Assembly: GCA_019423635.1 (NCBI GenBank)
Contig: JAHZBA010000015.1
Coordinates: 1-61,372 of the forward strand
DNA: 61,372 bases
Source: Clostridiales bacterium
Lineage (GTDB): Bacteria; Bacillota; Clostridia; Oscillospirales; Oscillospiraceae
Direction of reading: 5' to 3'
Shown: one piece after another, positions 1 through 8,982 of the stretch
Layout of the letters: every line of letters starts with the position of its first letter
Numbering within the stretch: position 1 is the stretch's first letter
Translations under genes and position numbers: made by a program
Notes under the pieces: model-generated
What the model saw: the letters and a program-made list of their open reading frames with translations, nothing else
Databases searched by the model: none
What the model was told of the DNA's origin: nothing

Positions 1-116
1 GTCCTGTCCTTGCGCTCCTGCTCTTTCTGCTCCTGGATAAGCCGCTTTTTCTTGTTTTCAAGCTGCTTGATTTCTTCCTCGATGCTTGCGATTTTCTCAA
101 TTTTGGTCTTTGCCAT
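1..116 (-). CDS. DUF3847-like small coiled-coil protein (partial, 3' end off window)
   Basis: An ATG at 116-114 follows an AAAGGAG box about 10 bases upstream. Thirty-eight codons are visible before the left edge of the window. The N-terminus (MAKTKIEKIASIEEEIKQLE) is a charged, heptad-like helix that resembles the DUF3847 proteins found next to MobA-type relaxases in Clostridial mobilisable elements. The gene lies just downstream of the serine recombinase on the same strand, so the relaxase of the nested element would be expected beyond the left edge. A role in the relaxosome is inferred from the family's context and is not shown by the sequence. Confidence 0.6.
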   Translation of the reverse strand, partial: MAKTKIEKIASIEEEIKQLENKKKRLIQEQKEQERKDR

Positions 117-207
117 TTGTCAAAATCTCCTTTCGGTTTTTTGGTCTGGAATGGATGGGAATGGAAAAGCCGCCACGCTCTTTTTCAGCATGGCGGCTCG
201 GTGGGGT

Positions 208-2043
208 TCAGATGGCGGCATGGGCGGCTCCGGCTTCCTGCGGCCTGATTTCGTAGGCTGTGCCTTTCAGAATTGCCGCCCGCTGTGCTTCCTCGGCGGC
301 TTTCCTGGCGGCTACCTTTTTGGCATAGCGTACCTTATCGCGCTCGCGCAAAGCCGCCCGCTGTTCCTCCGTCATTTCGTGGCGGCGCTTTTTCCGGCTC
401 TTTCTTACCGGCGTTTCCTCCGGCTGTTCCTCCTGTTCGGGCAGGTCAAATTTGCCGATAAAGTTCAGATAGATTTCAACCTCCTGCTCCCGCGCCCCGT
501 TCACTTTGGCGGCCTCATGGACGATGATTTTCTCCACAAACTCATTCAGCAGGGATGCGGAAAACTCGGTAAACTCGGTGTGCCGCTTCACCAGTTCGAT
601 AAACTTGTCAGCCCTCACGCTGTCGGTGTTGTAGCGGTCAATCTCGGCCTGTAACCTCTCGATTTCCCCGTCAAGGGTTTTCTGCTCGGTGTCGTAGCCG
701 GTCAGCAGTTCGGAAAAGTGGTTTTCGGGTATCTTCCCCGTGGCGTAGGCTTCATAAAGTTTCTTTATCAAGCCGCTGATTTCCTCCCGCCGCCGCTTGG
801 CCTTTGACAGCTTTTTGCGGCTCTCCTTTACCGCCGCCTCCTGCTGTAACTCCGATTTCTCCCGGACACGCTCGATAAACTCCGCCTCGTTCTCCCGCAC
901 ATATCCGCTGACCCGCCGTATGGCTTCCAGCACCAGGCTTTCCACAACGCTGACGCGGATATAGTGACAGGTGCAGCTTCGGGAATAGTGGCGGTAGCTG
1001 GAACAGACATACTCATGGTGGGGCTGGTCGGGCCTGCCGGTGCTGCCCTGCTTGTGGTACATCTTCTGTCCGCAGTCGGCGCAGTACAGAACGCCGGTCA
1101 GCGGGTTCGGCTCGCCGCCGATGCGCTCCCTTACGCGCTTGGTTTCCCGCAGACGCTGAACGACATTCCATGTTTCCTCGTCAATGATGGCGGGGTGGGT
1201 GTCCTTGAAAATCAGCCGGTTTTCCTGCGGGGTGGCCTCCCGCTTCTTGGATTTGTAGCTTTCCGTGGCGGTCTTGTTGAGGACTGTCCAGCCCATATAT
1301 TCTTCTTTTTTGAGGATTTGAATGAGCGTGGCGGTGGCCCATTTGTAGGGGTCTGCGCCCGCCGCGCCCATGCTCACCCGCTCCCCGATGGCCCTCCAAT
1401 GGGCGGCGGGGGTGAGTATCCGCTCGGCGGTCAATTCCTCCGCAATTCTGGCGATGGTCTTACCCTCGATAACGCCCTGGAAGATGCGCTTGACAACGGG
1501 GGCGGCTTCCTCGTCCAAAATCCACTTCTGGCGGTCGTCCGGGTCGTGCAGATAGCCGTAGGGGAGTGCGCCGGTGACGTGCTTTCCCGCCGCCGTCCTC
1601 GCGCCGAAAATCGCCCGTATCTTCCGGCTGGTATCTCTTGCGTGCCACTCCGCAAAGATGTTTCGGAAGGGCATGAAATCGTCCTCGCCCTTGGCGGTGT
1701 CGATACCCTCGGCAACGGCGATCAGCCTGACGCCCCGCTCCCGCAACTGCTCCAGAAACAGCCCCACGCGCAAGTGGTCGCGGCCCAATCTGCTCATGTC
1801 TTTAATCAAAATTTGCCCCACGCTGCCGCGCTCGATGTCCTCCATTATCTGCAAAAATCCGGGCCTGTCCCAGCGTGTGCCGCTCCACCCGTCATCTGTC
1901 CGATGGACAATATTGGTAAAGCCGTTCCGGGCCGCGTATTCCTCCAGGTACTCCTTTTGATGCTCAATAGACAGGGATTCATTTTCCCGCCCGTCCTCGT
2001 GGCTCAATCTCTCGTAAAGGATAGTCAGCTTGTTGTCGCTCAT
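208..2043 (-). CDS. Large serine recombinase (TndX/TnpX type)
   Basis: This 611-residue site-specific recombinase would catalyse excision and insertion of the mobile element that carries it. The resolvase-type catalytic domain is at the N-terminus, with the YERLS motif placing the nucleophile at Ser14 and KDMSRLGRDH near residue 95. A recombinase domain follows. Next come a zinc-ribbon with CADCGQKM and further Cys pairs near residues 320-370, a long coiled coil, and a basic C-terminal tail. The start at ATG 2043 is preferred because it follows GAGG and matches the beginning of the family. A GTG at 2094 would add 17 residues and would overlap the tnpW-like stop as GTGA. It is transcribed inward from the putative element end near 2401, as tnpX is in Tn4451. 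Confidence 0.93.
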   Translation of the reverse strand: MSDNKLTILYERLSHEDGRENESLSIEHQKEYLEEYAARNGFTNIVHRTDDGWSGTRWDRPGFLQIMEDIERGSVGQILIKDMSRLGRDHLRVGLFLEQLRERGVRLIAVAEGIDTAKGEDDFMPFRNIFAEWHARDTSRKIRAIFGARTAAGKHVTGALPYGYLHDPDDRQKWILDEEAAPVVKRIFQGVIEGKTIARIAEELTAERILTPAAHWRAIGERVSMGAAGADPYKWATATLIQILKKEEYMGWTVLNKTATESYKSKKREATPQENRLIFKDTHPAIIDEETWNVVQRLRETKRVRERIGGEPNPLTGVLYCADCGQKMYHKQGSTGRPDQPHHEYVCSSYRHYSRSCTCHYIRVSVVESLVLEAIRRVSGYVRENEAEFIERVREKSELQQEAAVKESRKKLSKAKRRREEISGLIKKLYEAYATGKIPENHFSELLTGYDTEQKTLDGEIERLQAEIDRYNTDSVRADKFIELVKRHTEFTEFSASLLNEFVEKIIVHEAAKVNGAREQEVEIYLNFIGKFDLPEQEEQPEETPVRKSRKKRRHEMTEEQRAALRERDKVRYAKKVAARKAAEEAQRAAILKGTAYEIRPQEAGAAHAAI

Positions 2044-2090
2044 GGTTCCCTCTTTCCGGCTGTCCGGCGCTGTGGCTCTCGGCGTAGTTT

Positions 2091-2264
2091 TCACTGTTTC
2101 ACCGCGTCCCTTTCAATCAGGCGTACCAGCTTATCGCTCATGGTTTCCCTGCTCGTCCTGCTGAAATGAACGCTCACCTTGTAGGTCGTGGAGCCAATCC
2201 GCTTTGTGATGTGCAGCGGCTTGTCGGTGCGTTCCGCCGTTCTGTCTGCTGTTACTGTCGGCAT
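2091..2264 (-). CDS. TnpW-like small transposon-encoded protein
   Basis: This 57-residue reading frame begins at ATG 2264, with AAAGGGG about 8 bases upstream. It ends in the TGA at 2091, which overlaps a GTG of the recombinase frame. The protein is basic (MPTVTADRTAERTDKPLHI at the start, ISTTYKVSVHF-like centre with GSTTYKVSVHFS) and resembles the short TnpW proteins that precede serine recombinases in Clostridial elements. It probably forms one transcript with the recombinase. Its exact job is not known. A helper or regulatory role in transposition is only inferred from its constant position. Confidence 0.65.
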   Translation of the reverse strand: MPTVTADRTAERTDKPLHITKRIGSTTYKVSVHFSRTSRETMSDKLVRLIERDAVKQ

Positions 2265-3775
2265 AGGATTAGCCCCCTTTCCATATTCGGTTGTCTGTGA
2301 TATACTACCGTCAAAATCACCTCGGCGCGTCCTTTCCCGCGCCCCTGTGCCGCCTGCGGCCTGACTGCCTGTTGTTTTCGGGGTGTCCCCGTTCCTTTAC
2401 GATACACTCCTTTGGGACACCGCGCCCGCTTCCTGTCCAGCATAATCATGTTGTGGGTTTTGGCGTTGACGCCGTAGTACATGGCCCCGCCGCCCTGAAA
2501 AAGCTCCTGCGTCACAAAGGGGACGAAGATCGCGGCGCTGGACGTGGTAAGGCCCCGCTGGATGTGGATATGGTTCTGCCCCAGGGGGAGGGAGGACATA
2601 AGCCCCTGCTCCTGCTGGTCGTCCAGCCGCACCAGGGCGCAGTTATATTTCTGCGCCACGCCAGCGGCCCGGAATACCTCGTTGCTCAACTTCCGCTGGG
2701 TGTCCGCCACGTTCAGGACAAGGAACGTCACCATGAAAAGGCGTTCGTTCCGGGTTTGCAGCTTGGAAAGAAGCTGTTTTGCGTCCGTGCCGTAGGTGGC
2801 AAGGTCGGAGGGCAGAATATCCATATCGTAGCCGGAGCGGACTGCCTTTTTCTGCTCCTGGATTTTCATGGCGTCCAGGTCGGTGATCTTCCGCTTTACC
2901 CGCTTGATGGCCTCGGTCTGCTCAATGGCCTGCACATGGAGATTGACGACGATGCCGTTTTCTGTGTTGAGGAAATCCGCCAGCATTTCATCGGACAGCT
3001 CCGGGGCGAGGATTTGGAGGAAGCTCACCGCGCCGTACTTGCCGCTCATGCCGAATACCCGGCTGTTGCCGAAACGGAGGGAGGACGGGGCGATAAAATC
3101 TTTCGTGGACAGCCCCGCTGTGGGAAGCCACTTCCAGTCAAAGCGGAACAATTCGCCGTCCGGGTGGAAAACGCCGTGAAGCACTTCCAGCCGTCCGGCC
3201 CCGTCCAGCACACGGGCGGCGGCTCCCATCATCTTGAAGTAGCCCAGCAGGTCGGTTTCGATGCGTTCCAGCCTCGCCCGCGCCGCTTTCAGATTGTCCG
3301 CCTCGATGGTAAACGTCAGATACTTGGTCTTGACAATGCCGTTGTTGCCCCTCGTCAACTGCCTTTGCAGGATGCCGGTGTACTCGGCCCGGATGTCATC
3401 GAAGTCGTCCCCCTGCGGGGCGATCTCGAAGTTGCGGGCGTACTGCGCCGGGTCTGTCCTGCGGTTGACAAAGGAAAACTGGACATGGATAGAGGCGTCC
3501 ACATAGTTATAAAGGTCGCAGAGGTATTCAAAGGTGGCTGTGCGGTCGTCCGGCTGGGCAAGCTGGTAATTGGTATCGGAAAACTCGATGCACTTGGAGA
3601 AAGAACGCTGGTTCAGTCTGCAAACGCCGTCCTGATACATGACTTCATAGGGGATGCTCTCTTGGGCGGTATGGGGCTTGCCGTCGCCCTTATACCTGCG
3701 GATGATGGCTTGTATCTCCCGCTTTTCGGCGCGGGACAGCTTTACCGGCCTGTCTGCGTTTTGCTTTCTGGACAA
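2252..3775 (-). pseudogene. virB4: VirB4/TraE conjugation ATPase, truncated before Walker A
   Basis: The first ~455 residues match the N-terminal half of ICE VirB4 ATPases (MSRKQNADRPVKLSRAEKRE start, KTHNMIMLDRKRARCP near the break). In full-length homologues of about 800 residues this point is followed by the P-loop GTPGSGKS. Here the frame instead runs into VYRKGTGTPRKQQAV and about 50 unrelated residues, and stops at 2252 inside the tnpW-like start. Both ATPase motifs are therefore missing, and the conjugation machine encoded here should lack its main motor unless the other half lies beyond the nested element. The start overlaps prgI by 86 bases, as is usual for this pair. The break coincides with the inverted repeat at 2379-2424. 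Confidence 0.85.
2379..2424. other. Candidate recombinase attachment junction (att) in virB4
   Basis: GGTGTCCC at 2382-2389 and GGGACACC at 2414-2421 form perfect arms, and two further pairs (2379-2380 with 2423-2424) extend them. The symmetry centre falls exactly on the dinucleotide GA at 2401-2402. TnpX/TndX-family recombinases are known to insert at GA dinucleotides, and serine recombinase att sites are imperfect inverted repeats around a central dinucleotide. The VirB4 reading frame stops resembling its family at this point. The call of att junction is inference; the other end is not in the window. Confidence 0.5.
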
Positions 3776-4127
3776 CCGCTTTCACCTCCATTTCCATTTG
3801 ACGCTGCCGCTCCAACACGGCGTAAAGGTTATTGGTCTGATAGGGCCGCACCTTGGGCATGGTGAAGCGGTTTCGGACGATCTGCCCGATCACCACCTCC
3901 AACGGCTGGCCGTGCTTCTCATACAGCCCGAACAGCAGGCCGGGGAGCATGGCGAAGATCATCACCAGGGCGGCGGCGCTGGTGGGGACGCTGCCCCGGA
4001 GCATAAAAAAGAGCGGCAAGCCCATCACGAGCGCCGCGCCGAAGCATACGATCTGCCGTTTCGTCAGGCCGAACAGTACCTTGCTTTTCACATGGGTCAA
4101 GTCCTTGGGGACGGACACATAGGCCAT
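3690..4127 (-). CDS. prgI: PrgI-family conjugation membrane protein
   Basis: This 145-residue protein starts MAYVSVPKDL behind GGAGGAATTGACCT. It shows the PrgI layout: a short N-terminal strand region (VPKDLTHVKSKVLFGLTKRQ), two membrane helices near residues 28-68, and a charged cytoplasmic tail. PrgI-like proteins are VirB3-type inner-membrane parts of Gram-positive type IV secretion systems. They lie directly before, and often overlap, VirB4, as here. Only 3 bases separate it from the methyltransferase gene upstream, so it belongs to the same transfer operon. Confidence 0.88.
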   Translation of the reverse strand: MAYVSVPKDLTHVKSKVLFGLTKRQIVCFGAALVMGLPLFFMLRGSVPTSAAALVMIFAMLPGLLFGLYEKHGQPLEVVIGQIVRNRFTMPKVRPYQTNNLYAVLERQRQMEMEVKAVVQKAKRRQAGKAVPRRKAGDTSHHPQV

Positions 4128-4130
4128 AGG

Positions 4131-5420
4131 TCAATTCCTCCTTTCCAGAGCGTGATAAATCCCCTGCATGATGTAGGCTACGCAGGGGACGGCGATAGAA
4201 TTTCCCAGCATTTGGTAGCGGCTGGTATCGCTGATAGCCCGCCCATCGTGGCCGTATTCCGTCCAAAAATCTCCAAACCCCTGCAATCTTTCACATTCCA
4301 GAGGCGTCAGGCGGCGCACGATCAGGTCGGAGTAGCGGGTGATGCAGAAGTCGGTTTCACTCCCCATGCCAGCGGGCCGGGAGAGGCCAGCGCCGGAGGC
4401 GCACAGCGTCCCGGCGATCTGCGGATGCACCAAAAGGGGCTGTTCATGGTTGCAGTTGAGGGTGGGAGCGATGTCGGCCAGCACTTCCGCGTTGGCCTGC
4501 CCCGTTGCCATCGTTACTACATGAGGCTGTCCTGTTCCGCATAGGGTGGGCTGGACGGGCCGCAGGATGGAGCGGTTGGTCTTGCTGGTGATCTGCTGTA
4601 AATCGAAGCCAGCGGCCACCACCGGCAGATTGCCGTGGGTCTGGCTGCGGAGGGTGGGAGAGAGGCCGGAACGCTCCACTGTCAGCGACGCCCCGCCCTG
4701 ATCGTTCAGAACAGCAACGGCCCGGCCTGCTGTATCAGGGCGGCTTTCAGCAAAGGCGGTAAGTCCTTGCCGCGGCGTTCCGCCCGCCTCAAAATACCCG
4801 CGCAGGCTTTTGGGGACAAAGAGTATTTCTCCGGCACTTCTTCCTGCAAAATCGCAGACAAGAAACAGGCGCCTGCGCCGCTGTGCTGTGCCGAAATATT
4901 GGGCGTCGTACACGCACCAAGCGAGATCAACGCCTCCGCCTCGTACCATCCCGGCGTTTGCCCACCGTCCAGAATAAGGCATTGGAATTTCGGCCTTTGT
5001 GAACGATTGTAGCACAGCCGCAAAATCACGTCCTCCTGCGGACGACAGAGCGCCGGGGACGTTCTCGAACAGCGCGAACCTTGGGTATTCGCCATGTGTC
5101 GCCTCCCTCATTTCGTCAATTATCCGTATGGCCTCCATAAAAAGGCCGCTCCGTTCGTCCGCCAGCCCCCGGCGCTGGCCTGCCAGCGACAGCCCTTGAC
5201 ACGGGCTGCCAAATGTCACGATGTCCACAGGTGGGAGTTTTCCGCCGTGAAGCTGGGTGATGTCCCCGGCGTGGGTCATGTCCGGGAAGTGCTTTTGCGT
5301 CACCGACACGCAGGCCGGGACGATCTCGCTTGCCCACAGGGACGTGATATTGTAAAAAGAAGCGGCGTAGGGAAAGCCCCCTATGCCGTCGAAAAGCGAT
5401 GCTAATGTGTACTGCCTCAA
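4131..5420 (-). CDS. C5 cytosine-specific DNA methyltransferase
   Basis: This 429-residue enzyme transfers a methyl group from S-adenosylmethionine to cytosine C5 in DNA. Motif I is LASLFDGIGGF near residues 6-16. The catalytic Cys is Cys74 in FGSPCQGLS. The ENV motif appears as LFENVPG, and the QRRRRLF element follows FGTA. The C-terminal motifs IX-X are visible as ERLQGFGDFW and QMLGNSIAVP. No restriction endonuclease gene is adjacent, so it is an orphan methylase, common within Tn1549-like transfer operons, where it may protect the incoming element from host restriction. The recognition sequence cannot be read from the protein. Confidence 0.93.
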   Translation of the reverse strand: MRQYTLASLFDGIGGFPYAASFYNITSLWASEIVPACVSVTQKHFPDMTHAGDITQLHGGKLPPVDIVTFGSPCQGLSLAGQRRGLADERSGLFMEAIRIIDEMREATHGEYPRFALFENVPGALSSAGGRDFAAVLQSFTKAEIPMPYSGRWANAGMVRGGGVDLAWCVYDAQYFGTAQRRRRLFLVCDFAGRSAGEILFVPKSLRGYFEAGGTPRQGLTAFAESRPDTAGRAVAVLNDQGGASLTVERSGLSPTLRSQTHGNLPVVAAGFDLQQITSKTNRSILRPVQPTLCGTGQPHVVTMATGQANAEVLADIAPTLNCNHEQPLLVHPQIAGTLCASGAGLSRPAGMGSETDFCITRYSDLIVRRLTPLECERLQGFGDFWTEYGHDGRAISDTSRYQMLGNSIAVPCVAYIMQGIYHALERRN

Positions 5421-5434
5421 ATATCAAGCCTCCT

Positions 5435-6298
5435 TTAGTGCGCGGCGAACACGGCCTTGGCAATGCTCCCGGTTTTGAACAGGCAGAAGCACAGCAGCAC
5501 CGTATAGCCCATACAGCCCCATATCGCCCCGGAAACGTCGGCGGAGAGGGCGATGCTTTGCACCAATACGGCGTAAATGCCCGTCACCACCATAATCAGG
5601 AACGCTTGGAAGCCCAGGGCGAACAGGGATTTCAAATAGCCTTGCCCCATGCCCCGCCACTCGCTGTTGCCAATGGTGGCAAGAGGGATAGGCCCCAATG
5701 AGGTCACAAGGTATATTTCGATCATCCTGCCGTAGACCACAAGCATGATGCAGATAGAAAGAATATTCATCGTCAGCCCCACAAAGAGGGATTGGAACCA
5801 CAGGCCCAGCAGACCGCCGATGTCCATAGCCGAAAGCCGGTTGTCCAGATCGGTGACGACGCTGGTAATGTCGATGCTGGTATTGCCGATAATCACCCCG
5901 GCGCTTTGATTGACAACGCTTTGGGTGATGTCGAACACGGCCATGACGATGTTCCAGGTGTTGGACACAAGGATAATAGCGGCGGCGGACTTGAACACCC
6001 AACGGAACAGCATCCAACTGTCCATATCGTGCATATTGTTCCGTTCCGCGATAAGCTGTATCAGTTCGTAGCACATGATAAGGGCGAGGATTGCCCCGGC
6101 GATGGGAACGATCACCGTTTCCGAAAGATTGCGGAGCATATTGAACACGCCGCTGTTCCAGCCCTGCGGCGTGGCTCCCACGTCGGCGGCGATCTCGCCC
6201 ACTTTGGTATTCACCGTGTCAAAAAGGCCGGTGAGGTTGCTGGTGATGCCGTCGATCAGCACGCCCTTGAACCATTCTTCCAGCCAGTCAAGTATCAT
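5435..6298 (-). CDS. VirB6/TrbL-like conjugal transfer membrane protein
   Basis: This 287-residue polytopic membrane protein has about six hydrophobic segments, including VIVPIAGAILALIMCYELI, AAIILVSNTWNIVMAVF and LWFQSLFVGLTMNILSICIML. It starts MILDWLEEWFKGVLIDG with a strong upstream GGAGG. The order between Maff2 and the methyltransferase and the overall topology match the VirB6-like channel subunit of Clostridial ICEs, which forms part of the DNA-conducting pore. Only 14 bases separate it from the methyltransferase gene. Confidence 0.82.
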   Translation of the reverse strand: MILDWLEEWFKGVLIDGITSNLTGLFDTVNTKVGEIAADVGATPQGWNSGVFNMLRNLSETVIVPIAGAILALIMCYELIQLIAERNNMHDMDSWMLFRWVFKSAAAIILVSNTWNIVMAVFDITQSVVNQSAGVIIGNTSIDITSVVTDLDNRLSAMDIGGLLGLWFQSLFVGLTMNILSICIMLVVYGRMIEIYLVTSLGPIPLATIGNSEWRGMGQGYLKSLFALGFQAFLIMVVTGIYAVLVQSIALSADVSGAIWGCMGYTVLLCFCLFKTGSIAKAVFAAH

Positions 6299-6369
6299 GG
6301 GTCAAGCACCTCCTTTCCCGCGGCCCCCCGCCGGGGGCGGGAGGCCGCGAGGGGATTTAGCGGGAAGCA

Positions 6370-6591
6370 TCAGGGAGTAGCCAGCAGGCCGGACAGCAGG
6401 GGAACCAGGGTAATGCCGATCAGGGCAACGCCTCCCCCGGCGACAAGCTGCTTAACGCCCTGCGACTTGGCCCCAGGGTTGTCCTGCCCGTAGCCCTCCA
6501 GGAGATTGATGCCGCCCCACACGCACAGGCCGCCGCCCAGGGCGACCACGAGGGTCTGCAAAACGTCGATAGCAGAAGTGAAAAATGCCAT
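6370..6591 (-). CDS. Maff2-family small membrane protein
   Basis: This 73-residue protein has two membrane helices (VLQTLVVALGGGLCVWGGI and LVAGGGVALIGITLVPLLSG) joined by a glycine- and lysine-containing loop. It matches the Maff2 family seen between virD4 and virB6 in Tn1549-like elements. The topology is like that of small VirB2/TrbC-type pilin-like subunits, but that equivalence is an inference. A GGAGGTAATT sequence precedes the ATG. Confidence 0.85.
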   Translation of the reverse strand: MAFFTSAIDVLQTLVVALGGGLCVWGGINLLEGYGQDNPGAKSQGVKQLVAGGGVALIGITLVPLLSGLLATP

Positions 6592-6637
6592 AGAATTACC
6601 TCCATAAATTCAAAAATATTGTTGTTGGATTGCCGCT

Positions 6638-8440
6638 TCATTCTTCGGCGGCGTCGGCTTCGCCGATTTCTTCTTCCAGGTCGATTTCGTAGAAGTCAAA
6701 GACTTCCTCCTGTGTCACCACCTGCCGCTGCCTGCGGCGCATGGCGGCAAGATACCCGTCCACGTCAAAAGCGTTCTTCTTGTCGGCGTCGGAAAGGTAT
6801 TTGTACTGCGGATGCCGGGTGATGTCGTATTTCTCACTGAAAAAGGGACGCACACCCCGCACCTGCAAAATACACTTTCCGCCGTCCATTACGGCAATTT
6901 CGTCCTGTGACATCAGCTCCTTTCCCAATTTTTGATAATTCAGTCCGTGGGAGGTCTGGCTGCCCCGGTTCTCCGACGTGTTATAGCTGTCAATCGTCTC
7001 CCGGCCCAGCGCGTCGGAGATTTCCTTGGCGTTCTTACCCCGCCCACTCAAAAATAAAGTACAGTCGCAGTTGTCGCTGATGATGTCGGCGGCGTCCTTG
7101 TAGATGCTTTTCAACTGCGATTGACTTTGCAAAATAATAGAAGCCGAGATTTCCCGGCTTCGGATGGTGGCGATCAGCTTGTCAAAGTTGGGTATCTGCC
7201 CGATATTGGCGAACTCGTCCAAAATCAGCCGCACATGGACGGGAAGCCTCCCGCCGTACACATCATCGGCCCGGTCGCACAGCAGATTGATAAGCTGGCT
7301 TTGCAGCATCGCCAGAATGAAATTGAAAGTCGTGTCCGTGTCGCTCATAATCAGAAACAGCGCCGTTTTGCGGTCGCCCAGGGTGTCCAGCTCCATTTCG
7401 TCGGTTTCCATCAGCTCACGGACTTCCCGGATGTCAAAGGGCGCTAACCTTGCCCCGCAGGAAATAAGAATAGAACTCCGTGTTTTGCCAGCCGAAAGCA
7501 GAAATTTTTGATACTGCCGGACAGCGAAATGCTCCGGCTCCTTTTCCGCAAGCCGGGCGAACATTTCATCCACGGGGCTTTGAAATTCGGCGTCATCCTC
7601 CCTCGCTTCGCTGGCATTTATCATTTCAAGCAGGGTGGTGAAATTCTTTTCGTTCTCCGGGGCCTCGTACCAAATGTAGCCGATCAGGGCGGTGTAAAAT
7701 AGCCGTTCGGACTTCACCCAAAAATCCTCCGTGGATTTTTCCCCGTCGCCCTTGGTGTTGGCGATGATGGTGTTTACCAGCTTCAAGATGTCCTTTTCAC
7801 TGTGCAGGTAGGCGAACGGATTATACCGCATGGACTTGGAAAAATTGATGGTATTCAGCACCTTTATCCGATAGCCGCCCCGCCTCAAAAGCTGTCCTAC
7901 CTCGATCAAGAGGCTGCCTTTCGGGTCGGTGATGCAATAGCTGCTGTGCATCTGCATGAGGTTTGGCTTAACAAAAAATCTCGTCTTGCCGCTGCCGGAA
8001 CCGCCGATCACCAGCACATTCTTGTTCCGGGCGGTCTTGGGGTCTTTGGGTCTGCCGTTCATCGTCAGCCGTTCGGTCTGCGTGAGCAGGATATTATTTT
8101 CAAATACGGGGTCGATATACGGGGCTATGTCTTTTGGCCCGCCCCATCGGGCGCTGCCGTATTCCATGCCGTGGCGGTACTTCTTGGCGTTCTTGCTTTT
8201 CAGGTACACCGCCAGCCGCACCAGCACCGCGCCCGCGATACCGATACACAGGTCAAAGGGGTGGAAGCTGGGCAGGCCGTTGGCAAACGCCGCCGCCAGG
8301 CTGTCCATGAAGTGCAGCATCTTTTGGGTCAGGTCGGCCCCCGCCGCCAGCCGGTAAGCCTCGCCCAGCTTGCCGAACAGGTACACAAACAGCAGATAGG
8401 GCAGGTTGAGGATTACCAGCTTTTTCAGGTCAGGCTTCAC
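6638..8440 (-). CDS. virD4: VirD4/PcfC-type conjugative coupling ATPase
   Basis: This 600-residue type IV coupling protein would bring the relaxase-DNA complex to the secretion channel. Membrane segments lie at about residues 8-24 and 62-80. Walker A is GGSGSGKT at 146-153. LILDEFANIGQIP is the Walker B region, and TraG-type signatures follow (RSREISASIILQSQSQL). The start is a GTG at 8440 that overlaps the pcfB stop as GTGA, which suggests translational coupling. The reading frame is open far upstream of this, but that part only shadows pcfB. An acidic C-terminus (DLEEEIGEADAAEE) is typical of the PcfC branch. Confidence 0.93.
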   Translation of the reverse strand: MKPDLKKLVILNLPYLLFVYLFGKLGEAYRLAAGADLTQKMLHFMDSLAAAFANGLPSFHPFDLCIGIAGAVLVRLAVYLKSKNAKKYRHGMEYGSARWGGPKDIAPYIDPVFENNILLTQTERLTMNGRPKDPKTARNKNVLVIGGSGSGKTRFFVKPNLMQMHSSYCITDPKGSLLIEVGQLLRRGGYRIKVLNTINFSKSMRYNPFAYLHSEKDILKLVNTIIANTKGDGEKSTEDFWVKSERLFYTALIGYIWYEAPENEKNFTTLLEMINASEAREDDAEFQSPVDEMFARLAEKEPEHFAVRQYQKFLLSAGKTRSSILISCGARLAPFDIREVRELMETDEMELDTLGDRKTALFLIMSDTDTTFNFILAMLQSQLINLLCDRADDVYGGRLPVHVRLILDEFANIGQIPNFDKLIATIRSREISASIILQSQSQLKSIYKDAADIISDNCDCTLFLSGRGKNAKEISDALGRETIDSYNTSENRGSQTSHGLNYQKLGKELMSQDEIAVMDGGKCILQVRGVRPFFSEKYDITRHPQYKYLSDADKKNAFDVDGYLAAMRRRQRQVVTQEEVFDFYEIDLEEEIGEADAAEE

Positions 8441-8907
8441 CGCTCCATCCCCCTTTCTCTGATCTTCTCCTTGGCCCTCTGGACGTTCCGGCCCGCCGCT
8501 TCCCGCAGGACGGACAGCGCCTTGCGGATGGAGGGCTTGGCCTCCCTTGACAGCTTCTTGGCGGTGAACTCCTTGAAAGCCTGTTCCAGATTGTCCGCGT
8601 CCCGGCTCTTGAAAATGACGATGTAGTGGGGCGGCTGGGTGGTCTTGTCCTTCCGCAAGGTGAAGTCCACGCCGTATTTCTTGGCGCAGGGCTTGAAAGC
8701 GGCGATATTGGCGTCGGTGATCTCGATGTTGGACAGCGCCGCCCCGTGCTGCTTCAACTGCTTCAAACTCTGCTGGCCGTGGTGGAGCTTGGGGCCGTGC
8801 TTTCTGGCCTCCAAATACTTTTTCAAGGCCATTTGCAGCACTTGGGCCGTCAGCTTCCCGGTTTTCATGGATAACGCGATGGTCTTTTGAGTGACTTCCT
8901 CCTGCAA
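8437..8907 (-). CDS. pcfB: PcfB-like protein (DUF3801)
   Basis: This 156-residue protein of the DUF3801/PcfB family begins at a TTG (8907) that lies 8 bases after AAAGGAGG. The family start is similar (QEEVTQKTIALSMKTGKL). A lysine-rich C-terminus may contact DNA or the relaxosome. PcfB and PcfC are known partners in pCF10-type transfer, and the GTGA overlap with virD4 fits that. The nearby ATG at 8921 is in another frame and leads to a shadow reading frame. Confidence 0.8.
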   Translation of the reverse strand: MQEEVTQKTIALSMKTGKLTAQVLQMALKKYLEARKHGPKLHHGQQSLKQLKQHGAALSNIEITDANIAAFKPCAKKYGVDFTLRKDKTTQPPHYIVIFKSRDADNLEQAFKEFTAKKLSREAKPSIRKALSVLREAAGRNVQRAKEKIRERGMER

Positions 8908-8982
8908 GTGTCATACCTCCTTTGCCAGAAGTCAAAAAGGGCGGCTACGGTGGAACCACCAGCCGCCGCAGGTAAATCCGCA

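Noticed and set aside
2291..3865. Long plus-strand open frame of 524 codons across virB4
   Set aside because: It is antisense to a recognisable VirB4, shows no family pattern and no ribosome site, and is explained by the high GC content.
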